Positions 33,065-44,420 of a stretch of DNA of 64,000 nucleotides are shown piece after piece. Positions within the stretch are counted from its first letter, which is position 1. Each line of letters begins with the position of its first letter. A model generated the notes under the pieces. That model did not search any database. It was given only the letters and a program-made list of their open reading frames with translations, and was not told the origin of the DNA. The stretch covers positions 1 to 64,000 of the forward strand of contig BDDD01001384.1 in the NCBI GenBank assembly GCA_001972305.1, read 5' to 3'. Source of the DNA: Cephalotus follicularis. Lineage: Eukaryota; Streptophyta; Magnoliopsida; Oxalidales; Cephalotaceae. The position numbers and the translations under genes were made by a program.

Positions 33065-35207
33065 TGTTAGATATAGTGACCCGACAAGCCATTTGTCACA
33101 TTATATCTTATCTTGTATAAAATAATCTTATTCCTTATATATATGATGCGTGCTAATTTTTGTTATGGCTATATCACTTGTGTTTTATCACTTAATTGAA
33201 GTAGTTTATTATTACCTGCTTACACTTGTGATGCCCTGACATAAGGTTGGATGCCTAGCATGGAGACTGTGAGATTGGTTACCTTATTCCTTATGTCGAA
33301 TTAGTTCCAAGTCATAGGTTCAGTTTGTGGGCATTAGTGAACCGGATAGACTTGCGCGTATGTTGCCTGCTCATGGAATTGGAGGATGGATTCTCTCACT
33401 ACCATCTGTGTTGGACACTAGGGCAAATATGGGGTGCGCGCTGGGAGCGTGTACACTGAACTGGACCCGCGTAGGAGACACTATTTGGATAGTCGCTATT
33501 CTCGTGTCAGTAGTGACTCCTGCTTGTTGCGGTTGTGTATAACTGATCATCACTTAGCGAGTTTTTTAAACTCGTCTGATCCTTAGACCTGAACGACTAC
33601 TCTATATTGTATGGAGACGGTTATGCTTTGATCTCCACCTTACCCAGTTCTTGCGCAGGGCTGGCAATCGGGTGGTTTTTGGGTATGATCAAATCTATAC
33701 GAATATAAGTGAGTGTGCAATATGGGATTGTCACACCTGAGCTAAGGTGATCGGCCCTATTATGGTCTGATTATACTTTGGACTTATGAAATCCTCGGTC
33801 AAGGTTGAGGTAGACTGGAAATTAGATTTTCGAAGAGTTTACCAAAGGTCCTAGTAATGATCAGATATTTTAGTCATTGAGGTATTATCTAGGGTTGACA
33901 CATATCCTCACCCTAGACCTCAATCGGGGCCAAGCATGACAAGGGATTATAGTGCACGCGAACCAACGACTTAGAAAATCTGGGTTTATGAGGTGTGAAA
34001 AAATTAATTAGATTGATTTTTCCACCTGGATAATATTTGGATATTATTCCAATAGCATTTAAATTGGTCAAGGACCATTTAGAATGGCTAATGGGTATTT
34101 CGGTAATTAATGTACACCTCTTGTTTTAACCAAGATTTTAAAGGGTCCCTGCCTTATAATGATTAGATCTTTAATATGTTAAACATATTAAGTCTTAGTG
34201 TCTAATATCGGTTATGTGAATTTTGCATTTTGTGGAAACACATATGTTTGATCTTACTTAACCAATATTCGAAGGGTACATGAGATCACTAAAAGAGTTA
34301 GACTCTTAATGCTTCACTGGCCAGACAAAGCGTCGACGTCCTTTAGAGAGACGTCGATGCTTAACGTTTTTAAAGACGTCGATGTCTTTTAGAAAGCGTC
34401 GATGTGCTTTAGTGCCACATTGCATGGGCATCGATGTCCTTTGGAAGGCGTCGACCTCTTTGAGCTGAACGTGCAACCTGTGCACGAGCTCACTTCGTGG
34501 GCACGTTTTCTCTCTCATCTCCAGCAGCCATCTCCCATTCTTGCATGTTATGGGAACGTGGGGATCATGGCCACAGACTCCCTAGGAGTGAGGACCATGA
34601 TCCTAAGTGAATGGGAGAGTGGGAGAGAGAAAAAGGAGGCTAGTAATAAGCATTTTCTGCAGAAAATGTAAGGTGGTGAAGTTTGAATTTGCTGGGCAAG
34701 TGACTTCAATTTTCTCTCTGCAGAGTGTGTTCCTTTCATTTGTAATACACCAAGCAAGAGCTTATCTAGGGTGGATTGATTATTGACTTCATTGGTCAAT
34801 ATCAATTTACCTTTTCTAAGCTTAGTGAGAGAGAGAGAGTTCATACACTTTATATTTGGTTCTTGCTGGTTGGAGTAGCTTATGTACCAGGGATTTTGGA
34901 AGCAACGAGTTTGGTGTCTTCCCAAGCGTGTAGCGGCAAAGAAAGAAGGAGCCTTCACCCGCTGGTATATCTCTTGGTCCTTCTCTTTTTGCCATGCTTG
35001 TGTGTCACCATTGTATGCTATAGTGACACCAATTCAATTCTATTGATGATGTGGTGATCCATGTGGTCTGTGGACATGCTATAATGGACTGCATTTGTTT
35101 TATTGGGTGTTCTTCCGCTGCCATATTTTATATGATTTTGTTTTGTTCTACACCCTACTCACCATAGTCCATTTATGACTCCGGATTCATTTTATCCGTT
35201 TCCATCA
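33065..35207 (+). mobile_element. Copia solo LTR of the C family, 2143 bp, TSD GTTGA
   Basis: It starts TGTTAGATATAGTGACCCGA and ends TTTCCATCA. The flanks are GTTGA (33060-33064) and GTTGA (35208-35212). It parallels the LTRs of element C throughout, with a GTCGATG/GTCGAC array at 34329-34460. Because it sits inside D, which sits inside C, the family was active both before and after D inserted. Confidence 0.92.
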
Positions 35208-36344
35208 GTTGAGTCACTGATTATTTCATTGGAGTAGTGCATTGTGCTTTTAATGATTGTTGATCATATCCGTAATTCTGGATATTCTATTGTACTCGTG
35301 AGTCTTGAGCTTTGAGTTTGCTCAGCGGAACATTTATTGTTGACTTCCGAGTTTCATTTATGGAGCCTTGTTATATGTTCATAATTGTGGAATTGATTGT
35401 CGAGTATTGACTTGATCATTGAGATTATTCTATGGATTCATATGTTAATTGTATTTTGAGTTCAAGCGTTTCTTTTATGTATCGAGATCTCTTTCCCAGG
35501 TTTCTTTTATACTTGTAATTATTATTTACATCATGGACTTCATTTGTATTTTGGATTTCGTTTACACACCGAGAATGTTGGTATCCCTTTGTGATCTCGA
35601 TATCCTTTATGGAACATGATTTCCTATGAATCTTAATTTCTTTTGTGATCCTTGATTTCATTTCTTGGCATGGATTTACATTGTATTCTAGTTTGAGTTT
35701 GTATTCTTTCTCCTTTTATTCGATATATAGTTATGGGAGATGTATTCTTTTGTTTCTACTCACTTAGTCATTTGGACTAACCCTCTCCTTTTTCTTTACC
35801 CCTTCCAGATAGAGGCAGGATGATTGCTAAGTCTGTTTCAGTAGATGATGGACCACGAAGGCAGAGCATGCTACCAGGGTTTCAACACATGCATATTATC
35901 ACGACATCAGCATTTAAATTATGCATTTTTATATAAATGTTTTCTTTATGGTTTTGCTATTGAAGGGCTGAGCCCTATATATTTGCTTTGCATGCTTTGA
36001 TAAAATGGTTGAAGCTGAGCCCAACCCATGCACGTTATTAGTTTAAATTGTGGTTTTTCTGAGTGCTGAGCCCATTAAAAATCAACCGATTCCTCCTTCT
36101 GGAGTGTAGATATAAAATGTGTTTTTCTTTACAGGGGGCATTGTCTGATAAACAGATACTACATGCCTAATTTTCGTAAAATTTTAAGAGTTAGAAAAAT
36201 TTTCAAGGTTTTAAGAAAAGTTCAAGTTTAAAGTGAGTTTTATAAAAACCATATGGTGACTTCCGAAAGAAAGTTTTCATGTGGAATGTCATATCCGTTC
36301 TCGGTAGGATGTCAGTTGTTGTCGGGAACGGGTGTGAGATGGGA

Positions 36345-37325
36345 TGACACCTGAGCTTTAGCGTCAAAATGAGAAGATTGAGACCTTATCTGCTATACTA
36401 CTCCACCTTCAGGAGGGGTTGAGTCTAGGACTCAAAGGTTCAATCTCTCACGCAAACTCTTCAAGGCGCATATGCAAGAGGGAGCTTCAGTCCATGAGCA
36501 TGGATTGAAGATGATAGACATGGTTGAGCAGCTTGCTCAATTAGGGTTTTCCATGGGCCATGATCTGTATGTGGATCTTATTTTGACGTCCCTTCCTAGG
36601 TCGTTCTCACAGTTCTTGGTGAATTTTCACATGAACAAGATAGAGGTGACTCTATCTGAGCTGATTGCTATGCTGAGGACGGCTGAGGCCGATTTTGACT
36701 ATGGAAATCAAAGACCCAGTCCCTGCTTCTTCCTTCTTCTTTTAGGTCTACCCAAGGAAAGGGCAGTGCCTCGTCTTCCTTTAAAGGGAAAGGTGTGCTA
36801 GTGCCTGTCAATACAAATGGCAAGGGTAAGAAGAAGCAGAGGAAGAAGAAGGGTAAGTTTGGAGCTAGTGAAAATGTTGCCAAAGATCGGATGAAGAAGT
36901 TAGCTGCTGAAGGTGCTTGTTTCCAGTGCGGTAAGACCGGGCACTTGAAAAAGGATTGTCGTGTTGCTATTGCTGGAGTCTCTGCTGATAACCCGCATGG
37001 TACGAGTACATTAGGTATGTTCATGATTGAACTTAATCTAGCTTTAAATATTAGTTCTTCATGGGTATTAGATACTGGATGTGAAACTAATCTTTGCAAT
37101 TCATTGCAGGGACTAAGAAAAGTTAGAAAGCTTAGAGCTAGAGAACTGGACTTAAGGCTTGGTGATGGGTCTAGGATCATTGCTCAAGTTGTTGGAATTT
37201 ATGATATTTGTTTGTCTAATAATTATATTTTAACATTAGATCCTTGTTATTATGTTATGAATATTGTTCGGAACATTGTAAATGTTTCTCACTCATGTTT
37301 ATTGGGCTTGGAGCTTATATTCTGA
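36345..37325 (+). pseudogene. Copia C gag 3' part and protease
   Basis: Gag resumes after D. Helical segments MIDMVEQLAQLGF and TLSELIAMLRTAE are typical of copia gag. A basic linker (KGKKKQRKKKGK) precedes a zinc knuckle, CFQCGKTGHLKKDC (36918-36959), with CX2CX4HX4C intact. The protease active site WVLDTGCETNLC starts at 37062. Frameshifts near 36475 and 36790 and a TAG at about 36356 break the frame. The product would package element RNA and process the polyprotein. Confidence 0.85.
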
Positions 37326-37432
37326 GACATTGGATTTTTATATATTCAAACAATGTTTGTGTTGGTAATGGTGTTATCGACAGTGGATTATATGTATTAA
37401 ATACTTCACAATCAAATATCTTGTCCATTGAG

Positions 37433-38304
37433 CAAAGTAATAATAGGAAAAGAGAAAGAGAAACTGAGCTAAATAAAACTTTTACTTGGCATTGTAGACT
37501 TGGTCTTCTTAGTGATGCTAGACTATCACAGTTGGTTAAGGATGATCTTCTTGATATCCTGGACTTGGAGTCCTATCCAACTTGTGAATCCTGTTTATTG
37601 GGAAAGATGACCAAATCTCCCTTCTCTGGTTAAGGAGAAAGGGCTATGGACTTACTGGGCTTAGTCCATACTGACGTATGTGGTCCTATGTCAATCAGTG
37701 CTCGAGGAGGTTACATCTACTTCATAACCTTTACCGATGAGTTATCTAGGTATGGTTATGTGTATCTGATGAAACACAAGCCGGAATCCTTTGAGAAATT
37801 TAAGGAGTTCAGACTTGAAGTAGAAAAACATACAGGTAAATCAATTAATATACTTCAGTCGGACTGAGGTGGCGAATACCTGTCAACTGAATTCCTAGGT
37901 TATCTTAGGTATAACAGAATTCTATCTCAGTGGACACCTCCTGGAACACCACATCATAATGGTGTGTATAAAAGGAGAATCGGACCTTGTTGGACATGGT
38001 TCGATCGATGATGTCTTTTACTGACCTTCTTACCTATCTCTGGGGTTATGCCCTAGATACAGCTGCATATATCTTGAATCATATTCCTTCAAAATCTGTA
38101 TCTTCCACTCCATACCTGGTAGGGTCAGGGAGGAAACCCAGTCCAAACCATTTAAAGGTTTGGGGCTGTCCGGCTTATGTCAAGAGGCTTGACACAGATA
38201 AGCTGGAAGCGCGGTCGGACCGTTGCAGGTTTGTGGGGTATCCTAAAGAAATTAAAGGATACTACTTCTACCACCCTAGTGAACAAAGAATATTTGTTTC
38301 ATGA
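37433..38304 (+). pseudogene. Copia C GAG-pre-integrase and integrase
   Basis: The pre-integrase segment has the WHCRLGLLSDARLSQLVKDDL form and CESCLLGKMTKSPF with a Cys pair. The catalytic core follows, with LVHTDVCGPM (first Asp) at about 37661, then GGEYLSTEF (second Asp region) after a TGA at 37864-37866. The Glu-bearing helix region is shifted out of frame near 37970. The C-terminal GKP-like segment ends in KGYYFYHPS and a TGA at 38302-38304. At least three stops or frameshifts make it non-functional. Confidence 0.85.
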
Positions 38305-38402
38305 ACTGCTGTGTTCCTAGAGAAGGAATACCTTCTTGAAGGAAATAGTGAGAGTAAAGTGGAACTCAAGGAGTTACCACATGTAGAAACCACACAGCTG
38401 AG

Positions 38403-40170
38403 ATGCAGGAGTTGGAGGTTGGACCTTCAACAGACGCAGTTGAGATTGGATCTCAGGCTGAGAATGGTTCTCAGTTAGGGAAAGCTCATTTGAGGAGATC
38501 AGGCAGAGTCCCATTAGCACCTGAGACGTATGGTTTCCTCATTGATGGTACTGATGAGATCAACGTCATTGAAGATGACAAGCCTACCAGCTATCAGGAG
38601 GCAGTGCAGGGCCCTGAATCTGAAGCATGGCTAGGAGCCATGAAATCCAAAATGGATTCCATGTACTCCAACCAAGTTTGGAACTTGGTTGAAGCACCCG
38701 AAGGCATAGTGCCTATTGGCTGCAAATGGATCTTCAAGAAGAAGATGAATGCAGATGGAAAAATCAAGACTTATAAAGCTCGATTAGTGGCGAAAGGGTA
38801 TAGGCAATGACATGGAGTCGACTATACTGAGACTTTCTCACCTATCGCCATGATTAAATCCATTAGGATTTTGCTTGCTATTGTCGCTCATTATGATTAC
38901 GAGATATGGCAAATGGATATCAAGACGACATTCTTAAATGGGCATCTTGAAGAGGACATTTATATGTCCCAACCCGAGGGGTTTACATCTACCGAGCATC
39001 CGCACATGGTGTGCAAGCTCGAACGGCCCATCTATGGACTGAAGCAAGCATCACGTAGCTGGAATCTACGTTTTGATGAAGTAGTCAAAGCTTTTGACTT
39101 CATCAAAAATGTAGATGAGTCCTGTGTTTATCGAAAGCAAGAGGGTCCTAGTATCACTTTCTTAGTGCTACATGTAAATGACATCCTACTCATTGCGAAT
39201 GATGTAGGGATGCTACAGTATGCAAATATATGGCTAACTAAGAATTTTTCCATGAAGGATTTGGGAGAAGACACCTATACACTGGGTATTAGGATCTTCA
39301 GGGATAGATCCAATAGGTTGCTTGGGCTTTCCCAAAGCCAGTACATCAGCAAGGTGCTGAAAAGGTTTAGCATGGAGAATTCCAAGAGAGGTCTATTGCC
39401 AATTGGTGAAGGAATTCATCTTTCTCGAAAGATGTCTCCTCACACATTTGAAGAGAGAGCACGCATGGGTCGGATACCTTATGCTTCGGCAGTAGGGTCG
39501 ATCATGTATGCCATGTTATGTACTAGGCCTGATGTCGCACTTGCCCTGTGTATGGTAAGTCGATTTCAGTCTGATCCTGGTGAGAAGCACTGGGAAGTGG
39601 TCAAGGGAATTCTGAAGTACCTTCGAAGGACTCAGGATATCTTCTTGATCTATGGAAAGGATAGTGAGCTGAAATTGGAGGGCTTCATAGACTCCAGTTT
39701 TGATAGTCATCCAGATGATCACAAATATGTCTCTGGGTAAGTCTTGTACTTAATGGTGGAGCTGTGAGCTGGCGCAGTTCAAAGCAAGGGACTATTGCAG
39801 ATTCTACCACAGAAGTCGAGTACATAGCAGCCTCAGACACTGCCAAGGAGCGTGTATGGATGCGCAAGTTCATTACTGAACTAGGAGTTGTTCCTTCCAT
39901 TAGTAGTCCAGTTGTAATATACTATGACAATAATGGGGATGTAGCACAAGCCAAGGAACCTCGGTCTCACCAGTGATCCAAACACATCAAGCGGCGCTAT
40001 CATTTGAACCGGGAGATTATTGGTAGGGGAGATATTCAGCTTGACAGGGTCTCCTCAGAGGAGAACACAGTAGATCCAATGACCAAGGCAATAGGCACCA
40101 AGGCTTTGGAACATCATTGTGGGACGATGGGTCTAGGCTATAGGAGTTCATGGCTTGAGGGGTCAAGTGG
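38403..40170 (+). pseudogene. Copia C reverse transcriptase and RNase H
   Basis: The RT begins with AWLGAMKSKMDSM and CKWIFKKKMNADGK, then a TGA at 38808-38810, then WQMDIKTTFLNG and LKQASRSW. The catalytic box reads HVND at about 39172-39183 where copia RT has YVDD, so one of the two essential aspartates is lost. RNase H follows from about 39670 (DSSFDSHPDDHKYVSG), is shifted near 39740, and continues with STTEVEYIAASDTAKE and a short tail to the PPT. Confidence 0.88.
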
Positions 40171-40175
40171 GAGAT
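40163..40175 (+). other. Polypurine tract of copia C
   Basis: TCAAGTGGGAGAT directly precedes the TGTTAGATG of the 3' LTR. Confidence 0.85.
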
Positions 40176-42424
40176 TGTTAGATGTAGTGACCCGACAAGC
40201 CATTGGATGGGCTGTCATATTATATCTATCCTTGTATATAAACAATCTTATTCTTTTATATATGACATGTGCTAATTTGTTATGGCAATATCACTTGTGT
40301 TTTATCACTTAATTGAAGTAGTTTATTATTTACCTGCTTATGCTTGTGATGCCCTGACATAAGGTTGGATGCCTAGCATGGAGACTGTGAAATTGGTTAC
40401 CTTATTCCTTATGTCAAATTAGTTCCAAGTCATAGGTTCACTTTGTGGGCATTAGTGAACCGGATAGACTTGCGCGTATGTTGCCTGCTCATGGAATTGG
40501 AGGATGGATTCTCTCACTACCATCTGTGTTGGACACTAGGGCAAATACGAGGTGCACGCTGGGAACGTGTACACTGAACTGGGCCAGCGTAGGACACACT
40601 TTTTGGATAGTTGCTATTCTCGTATTAGTAGTGACTCCTACTTGTTGCGGCTGTGTATAAGTGTTAGTCACTTAGCGAGTTCTCGAACTCGTCCGATCCT
40701 CAGACCTGAGCGACTACTCTATATTGTATGGAGACAGTTATGCTTTGATCTCCACCTTACATAGTTCTTGCTCAGGGCTAACGATTGGGTGGTCTTTGGG
40801 TATGATCGAATCTATACGAATATAAGCAAGTGCACAATAAGGGATTGTCACCCCTGAGAGAAGGTGATCGACCCTATTATGGTCTGATTGTACTTTGGAC
40901 TTATGAAATTCTTGGCCAAGGTTAAGGTAGATTGGAAATTAGATTTCCGGAGAATTTTTCAAAGGTCCTAGTAATAATCAGATATTTTAGATATTGAGGT
41001 ATTATCTAGGGTTGACACGTATCCTTACGTAAACCTCAATCGAGGCCATGTATGACAAGGTATTATAGTACACCTGAACCAATGAATTAGAAAGTCTTGC
41101 GTTATGGCGGTGTATAATAAATTATGGGAACATTAATTAGATTAATTTTTTCATATGGATACTATTAGATATTATTATGAGAGCATTTAAATTGGTCTAG
41201 GACTATTTAGAATGGTTAAACCGGACCCTAGGGGTATTTCGGTAATTTATGAAAACCTCCGATTTTAACCAAGATTTTATAGGGTCCCTACCCAATAATG
41301 ATTAGTTCTTTAATATGTTGGACATATTAAGTCTTGGTGTAATTTTATCAAATATCGGTTAAGTGGATTTTGCATATTGTGGAAACACATTTGCCTGATC
41401 TTACTTAATAAATATTACAAGGGATAATATAAGTTGGACCTATACTAATTTTGCATGACCAGCCAGTCAAAGCGTCGATGCCTTCTAGGAAAACATCGAC
41501 GCATTTCATTAGTCTAAGCGTCGACACCTTCTGCGAAGCGTCAACACTTATCTCATGTATAGGCGTTGATGTCTTTTAAAAAGACGTCGACGTTTAGTGC
41601 ATTATTGGTATAAGCGTCGACGCTTTCTTTGAAGGCGTCGATGCTTTGACCGCGACATGCAGACCAGTTGATGGGTACACGTCGTCGGGCACGTTTTCAC
41701 TTCCTCTCCAACCATTTTCTCGTATCCTAGCATGATGGCTAAATGTGGTAATCATGTTTTCATGATTCCTAAGAGATAGGAGCATGATCTTCAATAATGG
41801 GAGAGTGGGAAAGTGGGTTTTGTGGCTGATATAGTGTGCAAGTGAGAGAGAGGTTTTCTGCTGAAAATTTTGAGAAAGTGTTTTGCTGGGCAAAAACTTG
41901 AAAGACTTCTCTATTCTCTCTGTGTGATTCCTTCTGAGATTAATACACCAAGTTTGTAGTTTATCTAGGGTGGATTGATATTGACGATCCTTGTCAACAT
42001 CAATGCATCCTCCATAGGCATTGTGAGAGAGAGTGAGTGTTTGCATTGCCTATTACGCATATTGCTGGGCAGTTGCTGTTCTTCTTTGAAACAGTAGGAC
42101 CAAGGACGATTTGAAGGATATAGAGGGAGTCTACCCAAGCATGTATCGGGAAAGAAAGAAGGAGCCTACACCCGTTGGTATATACTCCTTATCTCCCTCT
42201 CTTGTTGCCATGCTTGTGTGTCACCATTGCATGCCATTGGTGACATCAATTCAACTATAGAGATGATGTGGTGATCCTTGTGCGTTGAGAATTTGTTGAA
42301 TGGACTTATTATGTTTCGTTTAGGGTGTTTATTCCGCTCCCATTTTGTTATTAAAAAGTTTTTTTTGCACCATATACACCTAAGTCTGTTTTTGGGCTCC
42401 GGAGACTTTCTACCGTTTCCTTAA
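40176..42424 (+). repeat. 3' LTR of copia C (2249 bp)
   Basis: It is almost the same length as the 5' LTR without its insertion. It ends CCTTAA where the 5' LTR ends CCATCA, so the terminal bases have mutated. A GTCGAC/GTCGATG array lies at 41471-41645. Confidence 0.88.
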
Positions 42425-44420
42425 TTTAGGCATTGTGGAATCTACGTGCGAGTGTGAGCGAGCGTGCAACAAAGGATCTTCACACTTGTAGTGAGAGTGA
42501 TCGGCTCTATATTATTTGTGTCCATTGCATACTTTGAAAACCTAGCCAGGTGTCGGCGGACTGGAAACTAGATTTTCGAGGAGGTCTGTCGATAGTCACA
42601 ATGTGTTTATGGATTTATAGTCATCGAGACTTTATCTAGGGTTGACACGTATCTTTGCCCTAGGCCACGGTCGGTGCCAAGGATGACGAGGGAAATACTG
42701 CACAAATACTGACGACAGTAGAAAGTATTGGTTAACCGGAATCGATCGATTAACGTAGAAATTAATTTGGAATTAATTCTATGGATCTGGAAATTTATTG
42801 GATATCATTCTGGGACCATTTGGATAGTCTGGGACTATTGGGGTGGTAGTACCAGAACCTTGGGATGTTCTGGGAATTTATCGTCGTACCGAATTTGAAA
42901 CCGAACTTTAAGGTTCCGCCTGATTATCGGAAAAGTGCGCATGCTGAACACAAGCCACTTCGTGGTAAATCTAGTTTGGTAACTAGTATATGTTAATTTG
43001 ACATTAGTAGGGCACATGGCACCACATGGATGTGGTCGCTTGTTTTTTATCCTACTGGATGTCTTATTGATATATAAAGGGAAGTTGCAAAATGGAGAAG
43101 TGGGGAAATAATGTGCTAGGCACGGGTAGAATGTGGTAGGCGCATAAAAGAATAAAAAGAGAAAGAGTCGATATAGTGAGCATGTAGAAAAAGATGTTAG
43201 GCGTCTTTTTTTTTCTTAAGAGCGTCGGGCACTTTACACAGAAATGAAGAGAAAGGCAAATGGCGCGTCATTGTCGTTCGCCATTGTCGTTGGCCTGTCA
43301 TCATGCGAGAGAGAGAACAATGGTGTTTTCCTCACCGGCCTTTCTCCTTCCTCATCGTCTCTCCTTCCTTTTCTCCATGGATTCTGAAGCTTGGAGCTTC
43401 GTTTTTTGCGTCACCCTTTCCACCGCCGTGATTGTTATAGGTAGAGCTGAGCTTCACACTGAAGTTCAGCTTTACCTATGTCAATTTCCATTGTTTTTGC
43501 CATTGAATCAGTGGGGTTTTGCCGATTGAGTCAACTCACCGAGTTCGGCACAATGAAATCCTTAGCTAGGAGTTCTGTGGCATGTTGCGACCAGTCATGA
43601 GAAGATACGAGGAGATCAGTAGAATAAAAGGCCAGTGATGGCATGACCAGAGCCCAGGCGTTGTGGCCGGAGCTCCGATAAGGTGAAACAATGACGAGTC
43701 ATAGCGGGTCTTGATATGAGTTGAGGAGATCCGAGTTTTTGTGGCGCAACGATGGCATGGTCTGAGTTGTGGCTTGTCAGGTGAGTCAACTCAGTGAGCC
43801 GGACTCACCGCCAGCTATGACTAGGCGTTCTGAGGCAATTCACAGTGAGTCCTAACTACCAACGCGAAGATCGAAAGTTTAGGAGACCAGTGATAGCGCG
43901 GACGGTTCCATGGCAAGCTGACCAGAACTCGCTAAGTCCAACACAGTAAGTGTCCGTTGCTGCCGGCTGTGCCGATGTGTTTATTGGTGCTTCCCGGTGA
44001 GTCTCCAGCAGTAATGGGTATATTAGCGCATTTGGAGACCAATGGCGTCGTGGTCGGAGCTTTGGCCAACTGGCCAGAATCCAGCTGGATTTCCAATGAT
44101 GGGTAGTTGCTGCTGCCATTTTAGAAGGTTGTTTCCGGCGCGGCATCGGTGGTGGCACGCTGACTGTCCAGCGCGCACAACTGGGGTAGTTGTGGTGCGG
44201 TCCTCATGCAGCCAAAATTGGAGGACCTTCGAGGCTGTTTCAAGCTTGTAGCGGAAAAGTGGAGGAGTCTCCAACGTTGGTCTGGCTCCAATCCTTATGT
44301 ATTTGTTGCTTTGTATTTATTTATACCGAATTGGATTCGTTTTTTGTGTTTGTATGCTTGACTAATCTTATTGGTTCAATTGATACTTAAACGGACATCC
44401 TTGGGACATTGGTCTTGGTA
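42425..44420 (+). repeat. Probable continuation of decayed LTR of element B
   Basis: After the right target duplication (TTTAG, 42425-42429) the sequence parallels the middle of the C LTR from the TGATCG(A/G)CCCTAT block onwards (about 42506-42760), as expected if the B LTR resumes. The middle (about 43250-44150) is GC-rich and resembles the TGAGTCAACTCA module of the D LTR instead. A GTAGCGGAAAAG..GGAG segment at 44249 again parallels the C LTR. The right end is uncertain. Confidence 0.5.
43437..43479 (+). other. 20-bp hairpin with 3-nt loop
   Basis: The two arms pair over 20 positions around a CAC loop (43457-43459). Read as RNA, every position is Watson-Crick or G-U, with two G-U pairs. 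The arms centre on GAGCTGAGCTTCA and TGAAGTTCAGCTT. No comparable hairpin was seen in the related LTR module of D. Confidence 0.8.

Larger units (their letters stand above)
18485..36339 (+). mobile_element. Ty3/gypsy chromovirus-like element D, non-autonomous
   Basis: It is flanked by TGGGA (18480-18484) and TGGGA (36340-36344). The 5' LTR is 4046 bp and the 3' LTR 3998 bp once the later insertions are removed. The PBS is Met-type. The internal region is only about 2.47 kb, far too short for full gag-pol, so D depends on other elements or died by deletion. The FEDKIS-GGG tail before the PPT and the long LTRs point to the Tekay/Del group. Confidence 0.9.
25621..36339 (+). repeat. 3' LTR of gypsy D with two inserted elements
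   Basis: It aligns with the 5' LTR from the TA run onwards in three blocks: 25621-26731, 31300-33064 and 35208-36339. The gaps are filled by Athila-like element F and a copia solo LTR. It ends GGGTGTGAGA, where the 5' LTR has GGGTGTGACA. Confidence 0.9.
11559..42424 (+). mobile_element. Ty1/copia element C with long LTRs, hosting other elements
   Basis: Both LTRs are present. The 5' LTR is 11559-16541 (2250 bp without its insertion) and the 3' LTR is 40176-42424 (2249 bp). Target duplications are TTTGG at the left and TTTAG at the right (42425-42429), one base apart. Internal parts in order are PBS, leader, gag (split at 18484/36345), zinc knuckle, protease, integrase, RT, RNase H and PPT, which is copia order. 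All coding parts carry disablements. Confidence 0.9.

Noticed and set aside
36668..37180. Minus-strand frame of 170 codons
   Set aside because: It is antisense to copia gag with a recognisable zinc knuckle on the plus strand.
42425..44420. An independent new LTR element
   Set aside because: Its first 350 bases parallel the middle of the C-type LTR exactly where the B LTR should resume after the TTTAG duplication, so continuation of B is simpler. The GC-rich middle remains unexplained.
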